Below, piece after piece: positions 19,588 to 30,360 of a stretch of DNA of 64,000 nucleotides (positions are counted from its first letter, which is position 1; each line of letters starts with the position of its first letter). The position numbers and the translations under genes are program-made. The notes under the pieces were generated by a model that saw only the letters and a list, made by a program, of their open reading frames with translations, was not told where the DNA came from and did no database searches. Source of the stretch: Methyloversatilis thermotolerans (GTDB taxonomy: Bacteria; Pseudomonadota; Gammaproteobacteria; Burkholderiales; Rhodocyclaceae); NCBI RefSeq assembly GCF_000372885.1, contig NZ_KB889967.1, positions 3,609,430 to 3,673,429 of the forward strand, read 5' to 3'.

Positions 19588-20234
19588 TGCAGTTGTCCGT
19601 GCGCGAGCGTCAGCCCGCGCGATGCGTAGCGCGAGAACAGCCCGCCGTCGTGCGTGGTGAGCAGCACCGTCACGCCGGCTTCGTTGAAGGAGCGGAACAG
19701 TTCGGCGATGTCGCGCGCATAGGCGTCGTCGAGGTGGGCGGTCGGCTCGTCGGCGAGCAGTATCTGCGGCCGGTTCACGATGGCGCGGGCAATGGTGAGT
19801 CGCTGCTGTTCGCCGCCCGACAGTTCGACCGGCATGGCCTTCTCGCGGCCGGCCAGGCCGACCCGCTCCATGGCCGCATGCACCCGATGCGATGCTTCCC
19901 GCGGCGCGTGTCCGCTGATGGACAGCGGCAGCATCACGTTGTCGAAGGCGCTGCGGTCGAACAGCAGCCGCTGGTCCTGCATGATGAGGCCGATGGAGCG
20001 CCGCCAGTAGGGCAGTGCGGCCCGCCGGAGCGAAGACACATCTTCGCCGCCGACGCACACGCGTCCTTCGGTGGGCCGCTCCATCACCGCCAGCAACTTG
20101 AGCAGCGTGCTCTTGCCGGCACCGGAATGCCCGGTCACGACCACCATCTCGCCGCGCGCGATATCGACATCGACACGTTCCAGCGCAGTGTGGCCGCCCG
20201 GGTAGCGCTTGGTGACCTGTTCGAAACGGATCAT
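19584..20234 (-). CDS. ftsE: Cell division ATP-binding protein FtsE
   Basis: A 216-residue ABC ATPase with Walker A GHSGAGKST, the Q-loop segment IGLIMQDQRLL, signature LSGGEQQR, Walker B ILLADEPTAHLD, and the switch His (LLTTHD). It powers FtsX at the division site. The ATG at 20234 was picked from the canonical N-terminus MIRFEQVTKRYPGG. It is 16 bases after ftsY, in the classic ftsYEX order. Confidence 0.96.
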   Translation of the reverse strand: MIRFEQVTKRYPGGHTALERVDVDIARGEMVVVTGHSGAGKSTLLKLLAVMERPTEGRVCVGGEDVSSLRRAALPYWRRSIGLIMQDQRLLFDRSAFDNVMLPLSISGHAPREASHRVHAAMERVGLAGREKAMPVELSGGEQQRLTIARAIVNRPQILLADEPTAHLDDAYARDIAELFRSFNEAGVTVLLTTHDGGLFSRYASRGLTLAHGQLQ

Positions 20235-20250
20235 GCGGGACGAAGCGGGA

Positions 20251-21300
20251 TCAGGCCGGTTGCGGTGCGTCGAACAAGGCGTCGACGAATTCGTCGGCGC
20301 GGAAGGGCTGCAGGTCGTCCACGCCTTCGCCCACACCGATATAGCGCAGCGCGATCGGACGGGATGGCGCGTGCTGCTTCGCGATGGCGGCGATCACGCC
20401 GCCGCGCGCGGTGCCGTCCAGCTTGGTCATGACCAGGCCGGTCACGCCGATCGCCGCGTCGAAGGCCTTCACCTGTGCCAGCGCGTTCTGTCCGATATTG
20501 CCGTCGAGCACCAGCAGCACTTCGTGCGGGCCGCTCGGGTCGGCCTTGCCGATGACGCGCTTCACCTTGGCGATCTCGTCCATCAGGTGCAACTGGGTCG
20601 GCAGCCGGCCGGCGGTGTCCGCAAGCACGACATCGATATTGCGCGCGCGCGCGGCATTGACTGCGTCGAATACCACGGCCGCCGGGTCGCCCGAATCCTG
20701 CGCGATCACCGCCACATTGTTGCGCGCCCCCCAGGTTTCGAGCTGTTCGCGCGCGGCGGCGCGGAAGGTGTCGCCGGCAGCCAGCAGCACGCTCTTGCCC
20801 TGCGACTGGAAGTGCTTGGCCAGCTTGCCTATGGAGGTCGTCTTGCCGGCGCCATTGACGCCCGCGATCATGATGATGAAGGGTTTGTGCGCATTCAGGT
20901 CGAGCGGCTTCTCCAGCGGCGCGATCAGTGCCGTCAGTTCCTCCTTCAGCACATCGCGCAGTCGCGCCGGGTCTTCGATGCGCTCGCGGCGTACCCGTTC
21001 GCGCAAGGCATCCAGCAGGTGCTGCGTGGCGTCGAGACCGACATCGGCCGTGATGAGCAGCGTTTCCAGTTCTTCCAGCAGCTCGTCGTCGACCCGTGTG
21101 CGCGAGAACAGCGCGCTCAGCTGGCCACCGAGCTGCGCCCGCGTCTTGGCCAGACCGGCGCGCAGGCGCTGCGCCCAGGACATTTTCGGCGGCGCATCCG
21201 CAGCGGGCGCGCTATCCTGCCCGGCCGCGGGTGCTGCGGTGTCGGGCTGCCCGTCCGCCTCGGCGGGGGCGGGCTTGTCCTTCTTGAAGAAACCAAACAT
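20251..21300 (-). CDS. ftsY: Signal recognition particle receptor FtsY
   Basis: A 349-residue SRP GTPase. A short acidic, Ala/Pro-rich A region (residues about 10-40) precedes the N domain. The G domain has G1 GVNGAGKTTSIGKLA, the insertion-box region LLAAGDTFRAAAREQ, DTAGRLP, TKLDGTARGG, and the C-terminal GVGEGVDDL. It docks SRP-ribosome complexes at the inner membrane for co-translational insertion. The start MFGFFKKDKP is typical of the family. It is divergent from the M16 peptidase operon. Confidence 0.97.
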   Translation of the reverse strand: MFGFFKKDKPAPAEADGQPDTAAPAAGQDSAPAADAPPKMSWAQRLRAGLAKTRAQLGGQLSALFSRTRVDDELLEELETLLITADVGLDATQHLLDALRERVRRERIEDPARLRDVLKEELTALIAPLEKPLDLNAHKPFIIMIAGVNGAGKTTSIGKLAKHFQSQGKSVLLAAGDTFRAAAREQLETWGARNNVAVIAQDSGDPAAVVFDAVNAARARNIDVVLADTAGRLPTQLHLMDEIAKVKRVIGKADPSGPHEVLLVLDGNIGQNALAQVKAFDAAIGVTGLVMTKLDGTARGGVIAAIAKQHAPSRPIALRYIGVGEGVDDLQPFRADEFVDALFDAPQPA

Positions 21301-21407
21301 GTGGGGGACGGTCTGTGATGCACCGTGCGACGCTGCGCACGGCGGGAAAACACCGGCGTGACAGGGTCCGGCGCCCGCGTCACGATCTTGGATGGAGAGT
21401 GTATCAG

Positions 21408-22793
21408 ATGGATTTGCGCCGTTTTTCCAATGGCATCGCGCTGTGCGGCGCGCTTGCCGCCGCGGTCCTGCTGGCGTCGCCGGCTCGGGCCAATCCCTAC
21501 GAAACGACGCTGGCCAACGGGCTCAAGGTGATCGTGAAGGAAGATCATCGCGCTCCGGTGGCGATGCACATGGTGTGGTACCGGGTCGGTGCCATGGACG
21601 AGCACGATGGCACGACCGGCATTGCGCATCTGCTCGAGCATCTGATGTTCAAGGGCACGAAGAAGCTCAAGCCCGGCGAATTCAACGCCATCGTGGCGCA
21701 GGCGGGCGGCAACGACAACGCGTTCACCAACCAGGACTACACCGCCTACTTCCAGCGTGTGCCCGCTGCCGCCTTGCCGCGCATGATGGAGCTGGAAGCC
21801 GACCGCATGAAGAACCTGGTGATCGACGACCAGGAATTCGCCCGCGAGCTGAAGGTGGTGATGGAGGAGCGCCGGCTGCGCACGGACGACCAGCCGCAGG
21901 CCCAGTTGCATGAACAGCTCATGGCCGCCACTTTCATCGCCCATCCCTATCGGCGACCGGTGATCGGCTGGATGAATGACCTGGAACACATGCGGCCGCA
22001 GGATGCGCGCGACTGGTATCGCCACTGGTACGCGCCGAACAACGCTTATGTCGTGGTGGTCGGCGATGTCGATCACCGCAGGGTATTCGCTCTGGCGAAG
22101 AAGCTGTATGGCGGCATGAAGCCGGTGCAGCTTCCGGTGCGCAAGGTGACGGCAGAGCCGCCGCAGACCGGCGAGCGACGCATCGTCGTCAAGGCGCCGG
22201 CCGAACTGCCGCAGCTCGCCATGGCCTGGAAGGTGCCCAAGCTGGTCGATGTGGAGCATGACCGCGAACCTTATGCGCTGGAGGTGCTGGCCGGCATACT
22301 CGACGGGCACGCGGCATCCCGTCTGCCCAGGTCGCTGGTGCGCGGTACGCGCATGGCGGTCGAGGTCGGCGCCTATTACGATTCCACCGCGCGCGGCGAG
22401 ACCGTGTTCATGCTGGGCGGCACGCCGGCCAAGGGCCACTCGGTGCAGGAGCTGGAGTCGGCATTGCGCGCCGAGATCCGCCGCATCGCCGACGAGGGCG
22501 TGTCGGCCGAGGAGCTGGAGCGCATCAAGACGCTTACCGTGGCGTCGGAAACCTACAAGCTCGATTCGACCTATGTGCAGGCGATGGAGATCGGGCGCGT
22601 CGAGGCGGCCGGCTTCCGCTGGCAGGATGCCGATCGCATGCTGCAGAAGCTGCGTTCGGTCACGGCGGACGAGGTGCAGGCGGTGGCGCGCAAGTATTTC
22701 GGCGCCGATACGGTGACCGTGGCCGTACTCGATCCGCAGCCCGTCGATCCGGATGCCAAGCCGCGCCCCAGGCCGGCTGGCCTGCGTCATTGA
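21408..22793 (+). CDS. Exported M16 zinc metallopeptidase, catalytic subunit
   Basis: A 461-residue pitrilysin-family protein with a signal peptide ending ASPARA. The inverted zinc motif HLLEH (His74, Glu77, His78) is intact, and the distal Glu is expected in MMELEADRMKN. GGAGAG eight bases before the ATG at 21408 supports this start over an upstream one. It pairs with the next gene, which lacks the zinc motif. This matches heterodimeric bacterial M16B peptidases in which one subunit is catalytic. The periplasmic substrate is unknown. Confidence 0.88.
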   Translation: MDLRRFSNGIALCGALAAAVLLASPARANPYETTLANGLKVIVKEDHRAPVAMHMVWYRVGAMDEHDGTTGIAHLLEHLMFKGTKKLKPGEFNAIVAQAGGNDNAFTNQDYTAYFQRVPAAALPRMMELEADRMKNLVIDDQEFARELKVVMEERRLRTDDQPQAQLHEQLMAATFIAHPYRRPVIGWMNDLEHMRPQDARDWYRHWYAPNNAYVVVVGDVDHRRVFALAKKLYGGMKPVQLPVRKVTAEPPQTGERRIVVKAPAELPQLAMAWKVPKLVDVEHDREPYALEVLAGILDGHAASRLPRSLVRGTRMAVEVGAYYDSTARGETVFMLGGTPAKGHSVQELESALRAEIRRIADEGVSAEELERIKTLTVASETYKLDSTYVQAMEIGRVEAAGFRWQDADRMLQKLRSVTADEVQAVARKYFGADTVTVAVLDPQPVDPDAKPRPRPAGLRH

Positions 22794-22824
22794 GCAATTA
22801 CACAAGCTTCAGCAGGGAGTACAT

Positions 22825-24129
22825 ATGATCCGATTCCTACGCGGCGCGCTGCTCGCCGCGGGTGCGTCGCTGCTGTGCGCGACACCCGCCAGTGCGCGTA
22901 TCGACATCCAGCACTGGACCGCCGCCAATGGCGCGCGCGTCTATTTCGTCGAGAGCCATGTGCTGCCGATACTCGATGTGCAGGTCGATTTCGATGCCGG
23001 CTCGGCGCGCGATCCGCAGGACCGCAGCGGTCTGGCGGCGATGACGCAGGGGCTGCTCGACGCGGCTGCCGGAGGCATGGACGAGGAAACGCTGGCGGAG
23101 AAGTTCAGCGACCTGGGTGCCCGCCTCGGAGGCGTGGCCGACGCCGACCGCGCCGGCGTGGCCTTGCGCACGCTGGCCAGTGCGCGCGAGCGCGACGGTT
23201 CGCTCGCGCTGCTGCGTACCGTGCTGTCGAAGCCGGAATTCCCGGCCGCGGTGCTGGAGCGCGAGAAGGCGCGCGCGATCGCCGGGTTGCGCGAAGCCGA
23301 TACCAAGCCTGACCAGATCGGCAGCAAAGCCTTCGCCCGCCTGCTCTACGGCGACCATCCCTATGGACGCAGTCCGACCCAGGAATCGGTGGCCGCGATC
23401 ACGCGTGACGACGTGCTCGACTTCTACCGCCGCCATTACGTTGCGTCGCGTGCCGTGGTGTCCATCGTCGGCGACGTGAGCCGCGAACAGGCGGAGTCCA
23501 TCGCGCTGCAACTGACCGGCGACCTGCCGGCCGGCGAACCGCTGCCGCCGATACCGGCGGTGACGCCGCCGACGGCCACCGTCGAACGCATCGCTCATCC
23601 GGCCAACCAGAGCCACATCTTCATCGGCGAGCCGGTCACCCGGCGCGGCGATCCGGATTTCTTCGCGCTGCAGGTGGGCAACTACATCCTGGGTGGCGGC
23701 GGTTTCGTGTCGCGGCTGACCAAGGAGGTGCGTGAAAAGCGCGGCTACGCCTACAGCGTGTACAGCTATTTCAGTCCGCAGCGCGAACCCGGCCCGTTCC
23801 AGATCGGGCTGCAGACACAGCGCAGCCAGGCCGCGGACGCTCTGAAGGTGGTCGACGACACGCTGGCCGAATTCATCCGCAACGGCCCGACGGAAGCCGA
23901 ACTGAAGGCGGCCAAGCGCAATCTGGTCGACGGCTATTCGCTGCGTCTGGACAGCAATCGCAAGCTGCTGGACAGCCTGTCGGTGATCGGTTTCTACGGG
24001 CTGCCGCTGGACTGGTTGAACAAGTTTCCGGAGCGGGTCGAGGCGGTCACGGCCGCTCAGGTCAAGGAGGCCTTCCAGCGCCGCCTGTCGGCCGCGCACA
24101 GGGTGAAGGTGATCGTCGCGGGCGACTGA
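22825..24129 (+). CDS. Exported M16 peptidase-like protein, non-catalytic partner
   Basis: A 434-residue M16-fold protein with a signal peptide (LLCATPASA). Where the HxxEH should be, it reads GLAAMTQGLLDAAA, so zinc binding is lost. The C-terminal M16 domain keeps the R/Y substrate-binding pattern (LTKEVREKRGYAYSVYSYF) that M16B partner subunits provide in trans. AGGGAG lies six bases before the ATG at 22825. It is 31 bases after the catalytic gene and probably forms a heterodimer with it (inferred from family precedent). Confidence 0.86.
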   Translation: MIRFLRGALLAAGASLLCATPASARIDIQHWTAANGARVYFVESHVLPILDVQVDFDAGSARDPQDRSGLAAMTQGLLDAAAGGMDEETLAEKFSDLGARLGGVADADRAGVALRTLASARERDGSLALLRTVLSKPEFPAAVLEREKARAIAGLREADTKPDQIGSKAFARLLYGDHPYGRSPTQESVAAITRDDVLDFYRRHYVASRAVVSIVGDVSREQAESIALQLTGDLPAGEPLPPIPAVTPPTATVERIAHPANQSHIFIGEPVTRRGDPDFFALQVGNYILGGGGFVSRLTKEVREKRGYAYSVYSYFSPQREPGPFQIGLQTQRSQAADALKVVDDTLAEFIRNGPTEAELKAAKRNLVDGYSLRLDSNRKLLDSLSVIGFYGLPLDWLNKFPERVEAVTAAQVKEAFQRRLSAAHRVKVIVAGD

Positions 24130-24168
24130 GCGCGGCGTCTGCTTCCGCCCGCCGGGCCGGGGCGCGGT

Positions 24169-25465
<1,297 letters not shown>

Positions 25466-27418
25466 TCAGGCGGCAACCGACACCACGCTGAGCACCGGCG
25501 CACGCAGCGCGGCCTGCAGCGTGGCCTCGACGCGCGCGAGTTCTTCCAGTTGCTGATCGAGCGCGGCCGCGTTCTGGCGCAGTTCCTCGATGCGCTCCTC
25601 CAGCGTGTCGGTCGCCTCGTGGATGCGCTTGACGCTGTCCAGCCGGCGCTTGAGCTGCTTCTGGTGCTCCCGCACCTGGTTCTCCAGCGGTGCCATGATG
25701 GCGCGCAACCAGTGTTCGACATCGCGGTTCACCACCTCCATGTGCTTGCGCACCTCGACCGCCACGGTTTCGAAGAAGCGCTGGGTGAGCGCCCGCTTCT
25801 CCGTCGTGATGAGGTTGAGCCAGGTGTTGAACTGCTGATGGAAGGCCTGTTCCAGACGGGTGATGTCCTTCTCGTAGCGGTGCACCGAGAACGGCACCGG
25901 CACGCCCAGCCGCAGGTCGTGCTCGGTCGAGAAGCGCTGGTACATCGCTTCCATCATGCTGAATATCTCGTCGATGCTGGCGGCGGATCTGCGCAGGCTG
26001 TCGCGCACCTCCTCGAAGAAGCCGTTCATGGCCTCGCGCAACTGCAGCGAGAAATTCGCATCCTCCATGATCTGCCGCGTCCGCTGCGTGCGCGTGCGCA
26101 GCGCGTCCATGCCGAGATGGGCGAACAGTTCGTTGGTCTGTGTCGAGAACACGTTGCGTGTCGCATAGAAGCGTTCGAGGCCGCGTTCGAAGTCGTCCTT
26201 TTCCGCGCGCACGCGACGGAGCATGTACTGGATGACACCGCGGTTCTTGCCCCGCAGGTCGGAGAATTCGGCCATCTGGTCGTCGATCGCGCGATGTCGC
26301 CCCTGCAGCAGTTCGCGCGTGCGTGCGATCAGTTCGCAGGCGTCCTTCTCCACCGCTGCGGCGACGATGTCGCGCTTGGCTGGCAGAAGGTCCTCGAGCA
26401 GCGCACGCTCCAGCAACGGCAGACGGCTGCGCGCGAGCAGCGCGGCATCGCCCTGCACGCGCGCCAGCAGCCCCTTCTGCGCGGACACGGGAAACACCCG
26501 TGCCGCAGGGATGTCCAGCGTCGTCGCACAGGACGCGATCTGGCGCTGGATCTCCGATTCGATCTGCGCTTCGCTGCGCAGGCCATCCCACAGGCTGTCC
26601 ATCTTGTTGAGCACCGCCAGCCGTCCCTGACGGGAACCGCCGGCCGCCGTGACATGCGATTTCCAGACGCCAAGATCGCTCTGCGTCACACCGGTATCCA
26701 TGCCCAGCACGAACAGCACGGCGTGCGCCGCCGGCAGCAGTGAAAGCGTCAGCTCCGGCTCTGCGCCGATGGCATTGAGCCCGGGCGTGTCGAGGATGAC
26801 CAGACCCTGGCGCAACAGCGGATGGGGCAGGTTGATCACCGCATGGCGCCAGGCGGGTACCGCCACCCGGCCGTGGGCGTCCGGCTGCAGGCCGTTCTCG
26901 CCGCTCAGGTCGATGCGGAAGCCGAGCGTTTCGGCGTCCTCGATCGATACCACGCGCTGTTCGCTGACCCGCGACAGCGCCTGCTGCATGGCGCTTGCCG
27001 AGCGCGTGTCCAGCGGCAGCCGCGTCCAGGCGGCGGATTGCGCCTTGAGGTCCGACACCTGCACGCCGCTGCGCCGCGTATCGATCGGCAGCAGGTCGAT
27101 GCAGGCCGGGCGTTGCGGGTCGTACATCAGTTCGGTCGGGCACATGGTCGTACGACCGGTGCTCGAAGGCAGCACGCGCGTGCCCTGGTCGCCAAAGAAG
27201 ATGGCATTGATCAGTTCGGATTTGCCGCGCGAGAACTCGGCCACGAAGGCGACGACCAGACGGTCGTCACGCAGCTTCATCAACAGCTGTTCTATCAGCT
27301 GGTCGTTCAGGGTGTCCTTGAGATTGCTTTCGAACAGCCAGCCGCGCAGGCGCACCAGGGTCTGTTCGACCCGGCTGCGCCATGCGCCATACGCCGACAA
27401 TTCGTCCTGCATGCCCAT
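25466..27418 (-). CDS. Dynamin-family GTPase
   Basis: A 650-residue large GTPase. The G1-like loop reads AEFSRGKSELINA and the G2 threonine region GRTTMCPTELMY. G3 is ILDTPGLNA and G4 is LNKMDSLWD. Long helical, coiled-coil-prone segments fill the C-terminal half (for example RLDSVKRIHEATDTLEERIEELRQ region). Bacterial dynamin-like proteins remodel or protect membranes; the function of this subgroup is unknown. The ATG at 27418 has GGAGAGGG upstream; an ATG at 27412 is equally possible. It is monocistronic, convergent with the ferredoxin gene and co-directional with mutM upstream. Confidence 0.84.
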   Translation of the reverse strand: MGMQDELSAYGAWRSRVEQTLVRLRGWLFESNLKDTLNDQLIEQLLMKLRDDRLVVAFVAEFSRGKSELINAIFFGDQGTRVLPSSTGRTTMCPTELMYDPQRPACIDLLPIDTRRSGVQVSDLKAQSAAWTRLPLDTRSASAMQQALSRVSEQRVVSIEDAETLGFRIDLSGENGLQPDAHGRVAVPAWRHAVINLPHPLLRQGLVILDTPGLNAIGAEPELTLSLLPAAHAVLFVLGMDTGVTQSDLGVWKSHVTAAGGSRQGRLAVLNKMDSLWDGLRSEAQIESEIQRQIASCATTLDIPAARVFPVSAQKGLLARVQGDAALLARSRLPLLERALLEDLLPAKRDIVAAAVEKDACELIARTRELLQGRHRAIDDQMAEFSDLRGKNRGVIQYMLRRVRAEKDDFERGLERFYATRNVFSTQTNELFAHLGMDALRTRTQRTRQIMEDANFSLQLREAMNGFFEEVRDSLRRSAASIDEIFSMMEAMYQRFSTEHDLRLGVPVPFSVHRYEKDITRLEQAFHQQFNTWLNLITTEKRALTQRFFETVAVEVRKHMEVVNRDVEHWLRAIMAPLENQVREHQKQLKRRLDSVKRIHEATDTLEERIEELRQNAAALDQQLEELARVEATLQAALRAPVLSVVSVAA

Positions 27419-27602
27419 CGCCCTCTCCCGTTGCCACCTGCCGGAACGATGCGCGGAACTGCGCGCCTTCCTGTCATGCGGCCACACCCGGATGTCAATC
27501 TAGCACAGAGATTCTCCGCCGTAACAGAATGAAACATTGGTAACGCAGGCGTCGGTCCGCCCGCGCCCATGCGTTCCGGCGCCGACCGTCGCCGCTCGAG
27601 GG

Positions 27603-28415
27603 TCAGCGCTGACAGAGCGGACAGAAGAAGGTCGAGCGCGCGCCTTGCCGCCGCATCCTGATCGGCATCGCGCAGACGTGGCAGGGCTGGCCGGCGCGGC
27701 CGTACACGAAATAGGATTGCTGGAAGTAGCCGGGTTCGCCATCGGCATGGAGGAAGTCGCGCAAGGTGCTGCCACCGGCGGCCAGCGCATCCTCGAGCGT
27801 GGCGCGGATCTCGTCGCGCAGGCGGGCGACCTGTGGCTGGCTCAGCCGGCGCGCAGCGGTGCCTGGCCTTATGCGTGCGCGGAACAGGCTTTCCGACGCG
27901 TAGATGTTGCCGACGCCCACCACCACCGAACTGTCCATGATGGCCAGCTTGATCGCACAACTGCGCCGGTGCAGCGCTGCGTGCAGACGGTCTGCGGTGA
28001 AGTCCGCACCCAATGGCTCCGGGCCGAGGTGGGCGAGCAGAGGGTGCTGTCCATCGGCACCTTCGTACCAGAGCACCGCGCCGAACCGGCGCGGGTCGCG
28101 CAGTCGCAGCAGTCGGTCACCGAAAGCGATGTCTACGTGGTCGTGCGGCGCGGCCGCCACCGAAAGGTCGAGCACGCGCAGGCTGCCCGACATGCCCAGG
28201 TGGATGAGCAGCGTTCCCTGGCCAAAGCGCAGCAGCAGGTATTTCGCGCGGCGATCTATCGATTCGAGCGTCTGTCCGTACAGACGCTCGCTCAGATCGG
28301 CCGGCACCGGCCAGCGCAGCGACGGGTTGCGTACTGTCACACCGCTCACCCGCCGGCCGGTGAGTGGTGCGGCTATGCCGCGGCGGGTCACTTCGACTTC
28401 GGGCAGTTCAGGCAT
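27603..28415 (-). CDS. mutM: Formamidopyrimidine-DNA glycosylase
   Basis: A 270-residue base-excision repair enzyme. The N-terminus MPELPEVEVTRRG gives the catalytic Pro2 and Glu3 after Met removal. A conserved Lys/His region and a C-terminal zinc finger with four cysteines (PCHVCAMPI and FFCPLCQR) follow. It removes 8-oxoguanine and Fapy lesions and nicks the strand by beta,delta-elimination. It is divergent from the TPR lipoprotein-lolB-ispE string, a conserved betaproteobacterial layout. Confidence 0.97.
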   Translation of the reverse strand: MPELPEVEVTRRGIAAPLTGRRVSGVTVRNPSLRWPVPADLSERLYGQTLESIDRRAKYLLLRFGQGTLLIHLGMSGSLRVLDLSVAAAPHDHVDIAFGDRLLRLRDPRRFGAVLWYEGADGQHPLLAHLGPEPLGADFTADRLHAALHRRSCAIKLAIMDSSVVVGVGNIYASESLFRARIRPGTAARRLSQPQVARLRDEIRATLEDALAAGGSTLRDFLHADGEPGYFQQSYFVYGRAGQPCHVCAMPIRMRRQGARSTFFCPLCQR

Positions 28416-28617
28416 CGTGAAACGATCCGGGCACAGTAGGCAGGACGGGAAAAGCGCAATTGGAATACCATCGGCGGCAGCGTCGCACGATGGAGCGGGC
28501 CGCCGAACGGCGCATGCAACGAATTCTAGCTGCGGCACTCCAAACGGCGTCGGTTTCCCCGGCCGGGCAGACCGACGCCATGTCCATCCCTATCAGTCAC
28601 CTGGCGATCATCCGTTC

Positions 28618-30360
28618 ATGAATACCCGCCCACTGTTGCTGGCCGTCCTCCTTCCCCTGGTGCTCGGCGCCTGCGCCCAGACTGCGAAGCGCCCCACCGC
28701 GGAGGCAGCGGGGGCACCGGAGAAGGCGGTTGCGCGGGCGGAAGAGGCGCCGCGCACGCCGCCCTTGCCCGAGGTCGAACTGACCGGACAGATCGCCTAT
28801 CAGCTGCTGCTGGCCGAAGTCGCCGCACAGCGGGGTGATTTCGGTCTGTCGTCGGCCGCCTATCTGGACCTTGCACAGTCGACGCGCGATCCGCGCATCG
28901 CCAAGCGCGCGGCGGAAATCGCCTCTTTCAGCCGGCAGAACGAACAGGCGCTGCAGGCCACCCAGCTCTGGCTGGAACTGGATCCGGAGTCGATCCAGGC
29001 GCGGCAGATGCTGTCCGGTCTGCTGGTCAATGCCAACCGGCCGCAGGAACTGGAGCCGCAACTGGCCGCATTGCTGGCGCAGGAAGGTGTGCAGATCGGC
29101 GAAAGCCTGCTGCGTCTGAACCGCGTGCTCGCCCGACTGTCCGACAAGAGCGAGGCGCGGCGCATGGTGCTGCGTCTGACCGAGCCCTATCTGGAATATC
29201 CGGAAGCCTGGTTTGCGCGTGCGCAGTCCGCCCTGCTGGCGCGGGATTCGAAATCCGGATTCGACGAGGCGTCGAAGGCGCTGGAGCTGCGGCCGGAATG
29301 GGAGGCGGCCCTGCTGATGAAGGCGCAGGCGCAGTCGGAAACCGATCCTCACGCCGCGACGCGACTGATGGGGGATTACCTCAAGCGCTATCCCGAGGCG
29401 CGCGAGGTGAGACTGCAGTACGCGCGCATGCTGGTCGCCGAACGCAACTTCCCGGAAGCGCGCAGGCAGTTCGAGGCGGTGATGGGCAATGCGCCGAACA
29501 ATCCGGATGTCGTGTTCGCGGTCGGCGTGCTGGCCATGCAGATGCAGGACTACGCGGGCGCCCAGACCTATTTCAAGAAGCTGCTCACGCTGCGCCACCC
29601 GGATCCCAATCTGATCAAGCTGTATCTCGGCCAGTTGGCCGAAGAACTCAAGCAGCCGGACGAAGCGCTCGGCTGGTACAAGGACGTCGGCCAGGGCGAG
29701 CACTACATGGGGGCGCAGGGCCGTTATGTGCTGCTGCTCAGCCGCATGGGGCGACTGGACGAGGCGCGCGCTCACCTGCGCGACATGGCTGCGCGCTCGC
29801 CGGCCGATGCCGCGCGCGCGGCGATGATGGAATTCCAGTTGCTGCGCGACGCCGATCGGGCGGACGAGGCGAACAAGGTGCTCGAGGACGCGCTCGCGGC
29901 GCAGCCGGACAATCCGGACCTGCTGTACGAGACGGCCATGGTGGCCGAACGACGCCACGATGTGGCGCTGGCCGAGCAGCGTCTGCGCCGCCTGATCGAA
30001 GTGAAACCGGATCATGCGCATGCCTACAATGCGCTGGGCTATTCTCTGGCGGATCGCAACGAAAGGCTGGATGAGGCGCAGGCGCTGATCGCGCGCGGGC
30101 TTGAACTGGCGCCCGACGATCCCTTCATCCTCGACAGCATGGGCTGGGTGCTGTTCAGGCGGGGCGACCTGAATGGCGCGCTCACCTATCTGCAACGCGC
30201 CTTCGATATCCGCCCGGACCCGGAAATCGCCGCCCACCTGGGCGAAGTGCAGTGGTTGCTCGGACGTCGCGAGGAGGCGGAGAAACTGTGGCGCACGGTG
30301 GCCGCCCAGCATCCGGACAACGCCGCACTCGAAGCCACCATCAAGCGCTTCCTGCCCTGA
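28618..30360 (+). CDS. TPR-repeat lipoprotein upstream of lolB
   Basis: A 580-residue exported lipoprotein. The signal peptide MNTRPLLLAVLLPLVLGAC has its lipobox Cys at residue 19. A Pro/Ala/Glu-rich linker follows, and then tetratricopeptide-like repeats over most of the length (for example HAYNALGYSLADRNERLDEA and DPFILDSMGWVLFRRGDL). TPR lipoproteins of this type are conserved next to lolB in betaproteobacteria, but no defined function is known to me. A periplasmic or outer-membrane scaffolding role is inferred. The stop shares a base with the lolB start (TGATG). The ATG at 28618 is chosen because it begins the signal peptide. Confidence 0.85.
   Translation: MNTRPLLLAVLLPLVLGACAQTAKRPTAEAAGAPEKAVARAEEAPRTPPLPEVELTGQIAYQLLLAEVAAQRGDFGLSSAAYLDLAQSTRDPRIAKRAAEIASFSRQNEQALQATQLWLELDPESIQARQMLSGLLVNANRPQELEPQLAALLAQEGVQIGESLLRLNRVLARLSDKSEARRMVLRLTEPYLEYPEAWFARAQSALLARDSKSGFDEASKALELRPEWEAALLMKAQAQSETDPHAATRLMGDYLKRYPEAREVRLQYARMLVAERNFPEARRQFEAVMGNAPNNPDVVFAVGVLAMQMQDYAGAQTYFKKLLTLRHPDPNLIKLYLGQLAEELKQPDEALGWYKDVGQGEHYMGAQGRYVLLLSRMGRLDEARAHLRDMAARSPADAARAAMMEFQLLRDADRADEANKVLEDALAAQPDNPDLLYETAMVAERRHDVALAEQRLRRLIEVKPDHAHAYNALGYSLADRNERLDEAQALIARGLELAPDDPFILDSMGWVLFRRGDLNGALTYLQRAFDIRPDPEIAAHLGEVQWLLGRREEAEKLWRTVAAQHPDNAALEATIKRFLP

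Noticed and set aside
22825-24129. Second M16 gene considered a pseudogene because HxxEH is missing
   Set aside because: The frame is full length and keeps the partner-subunit motif; loss of zinc ligands is normal for the non-catalytic M16B subunit.
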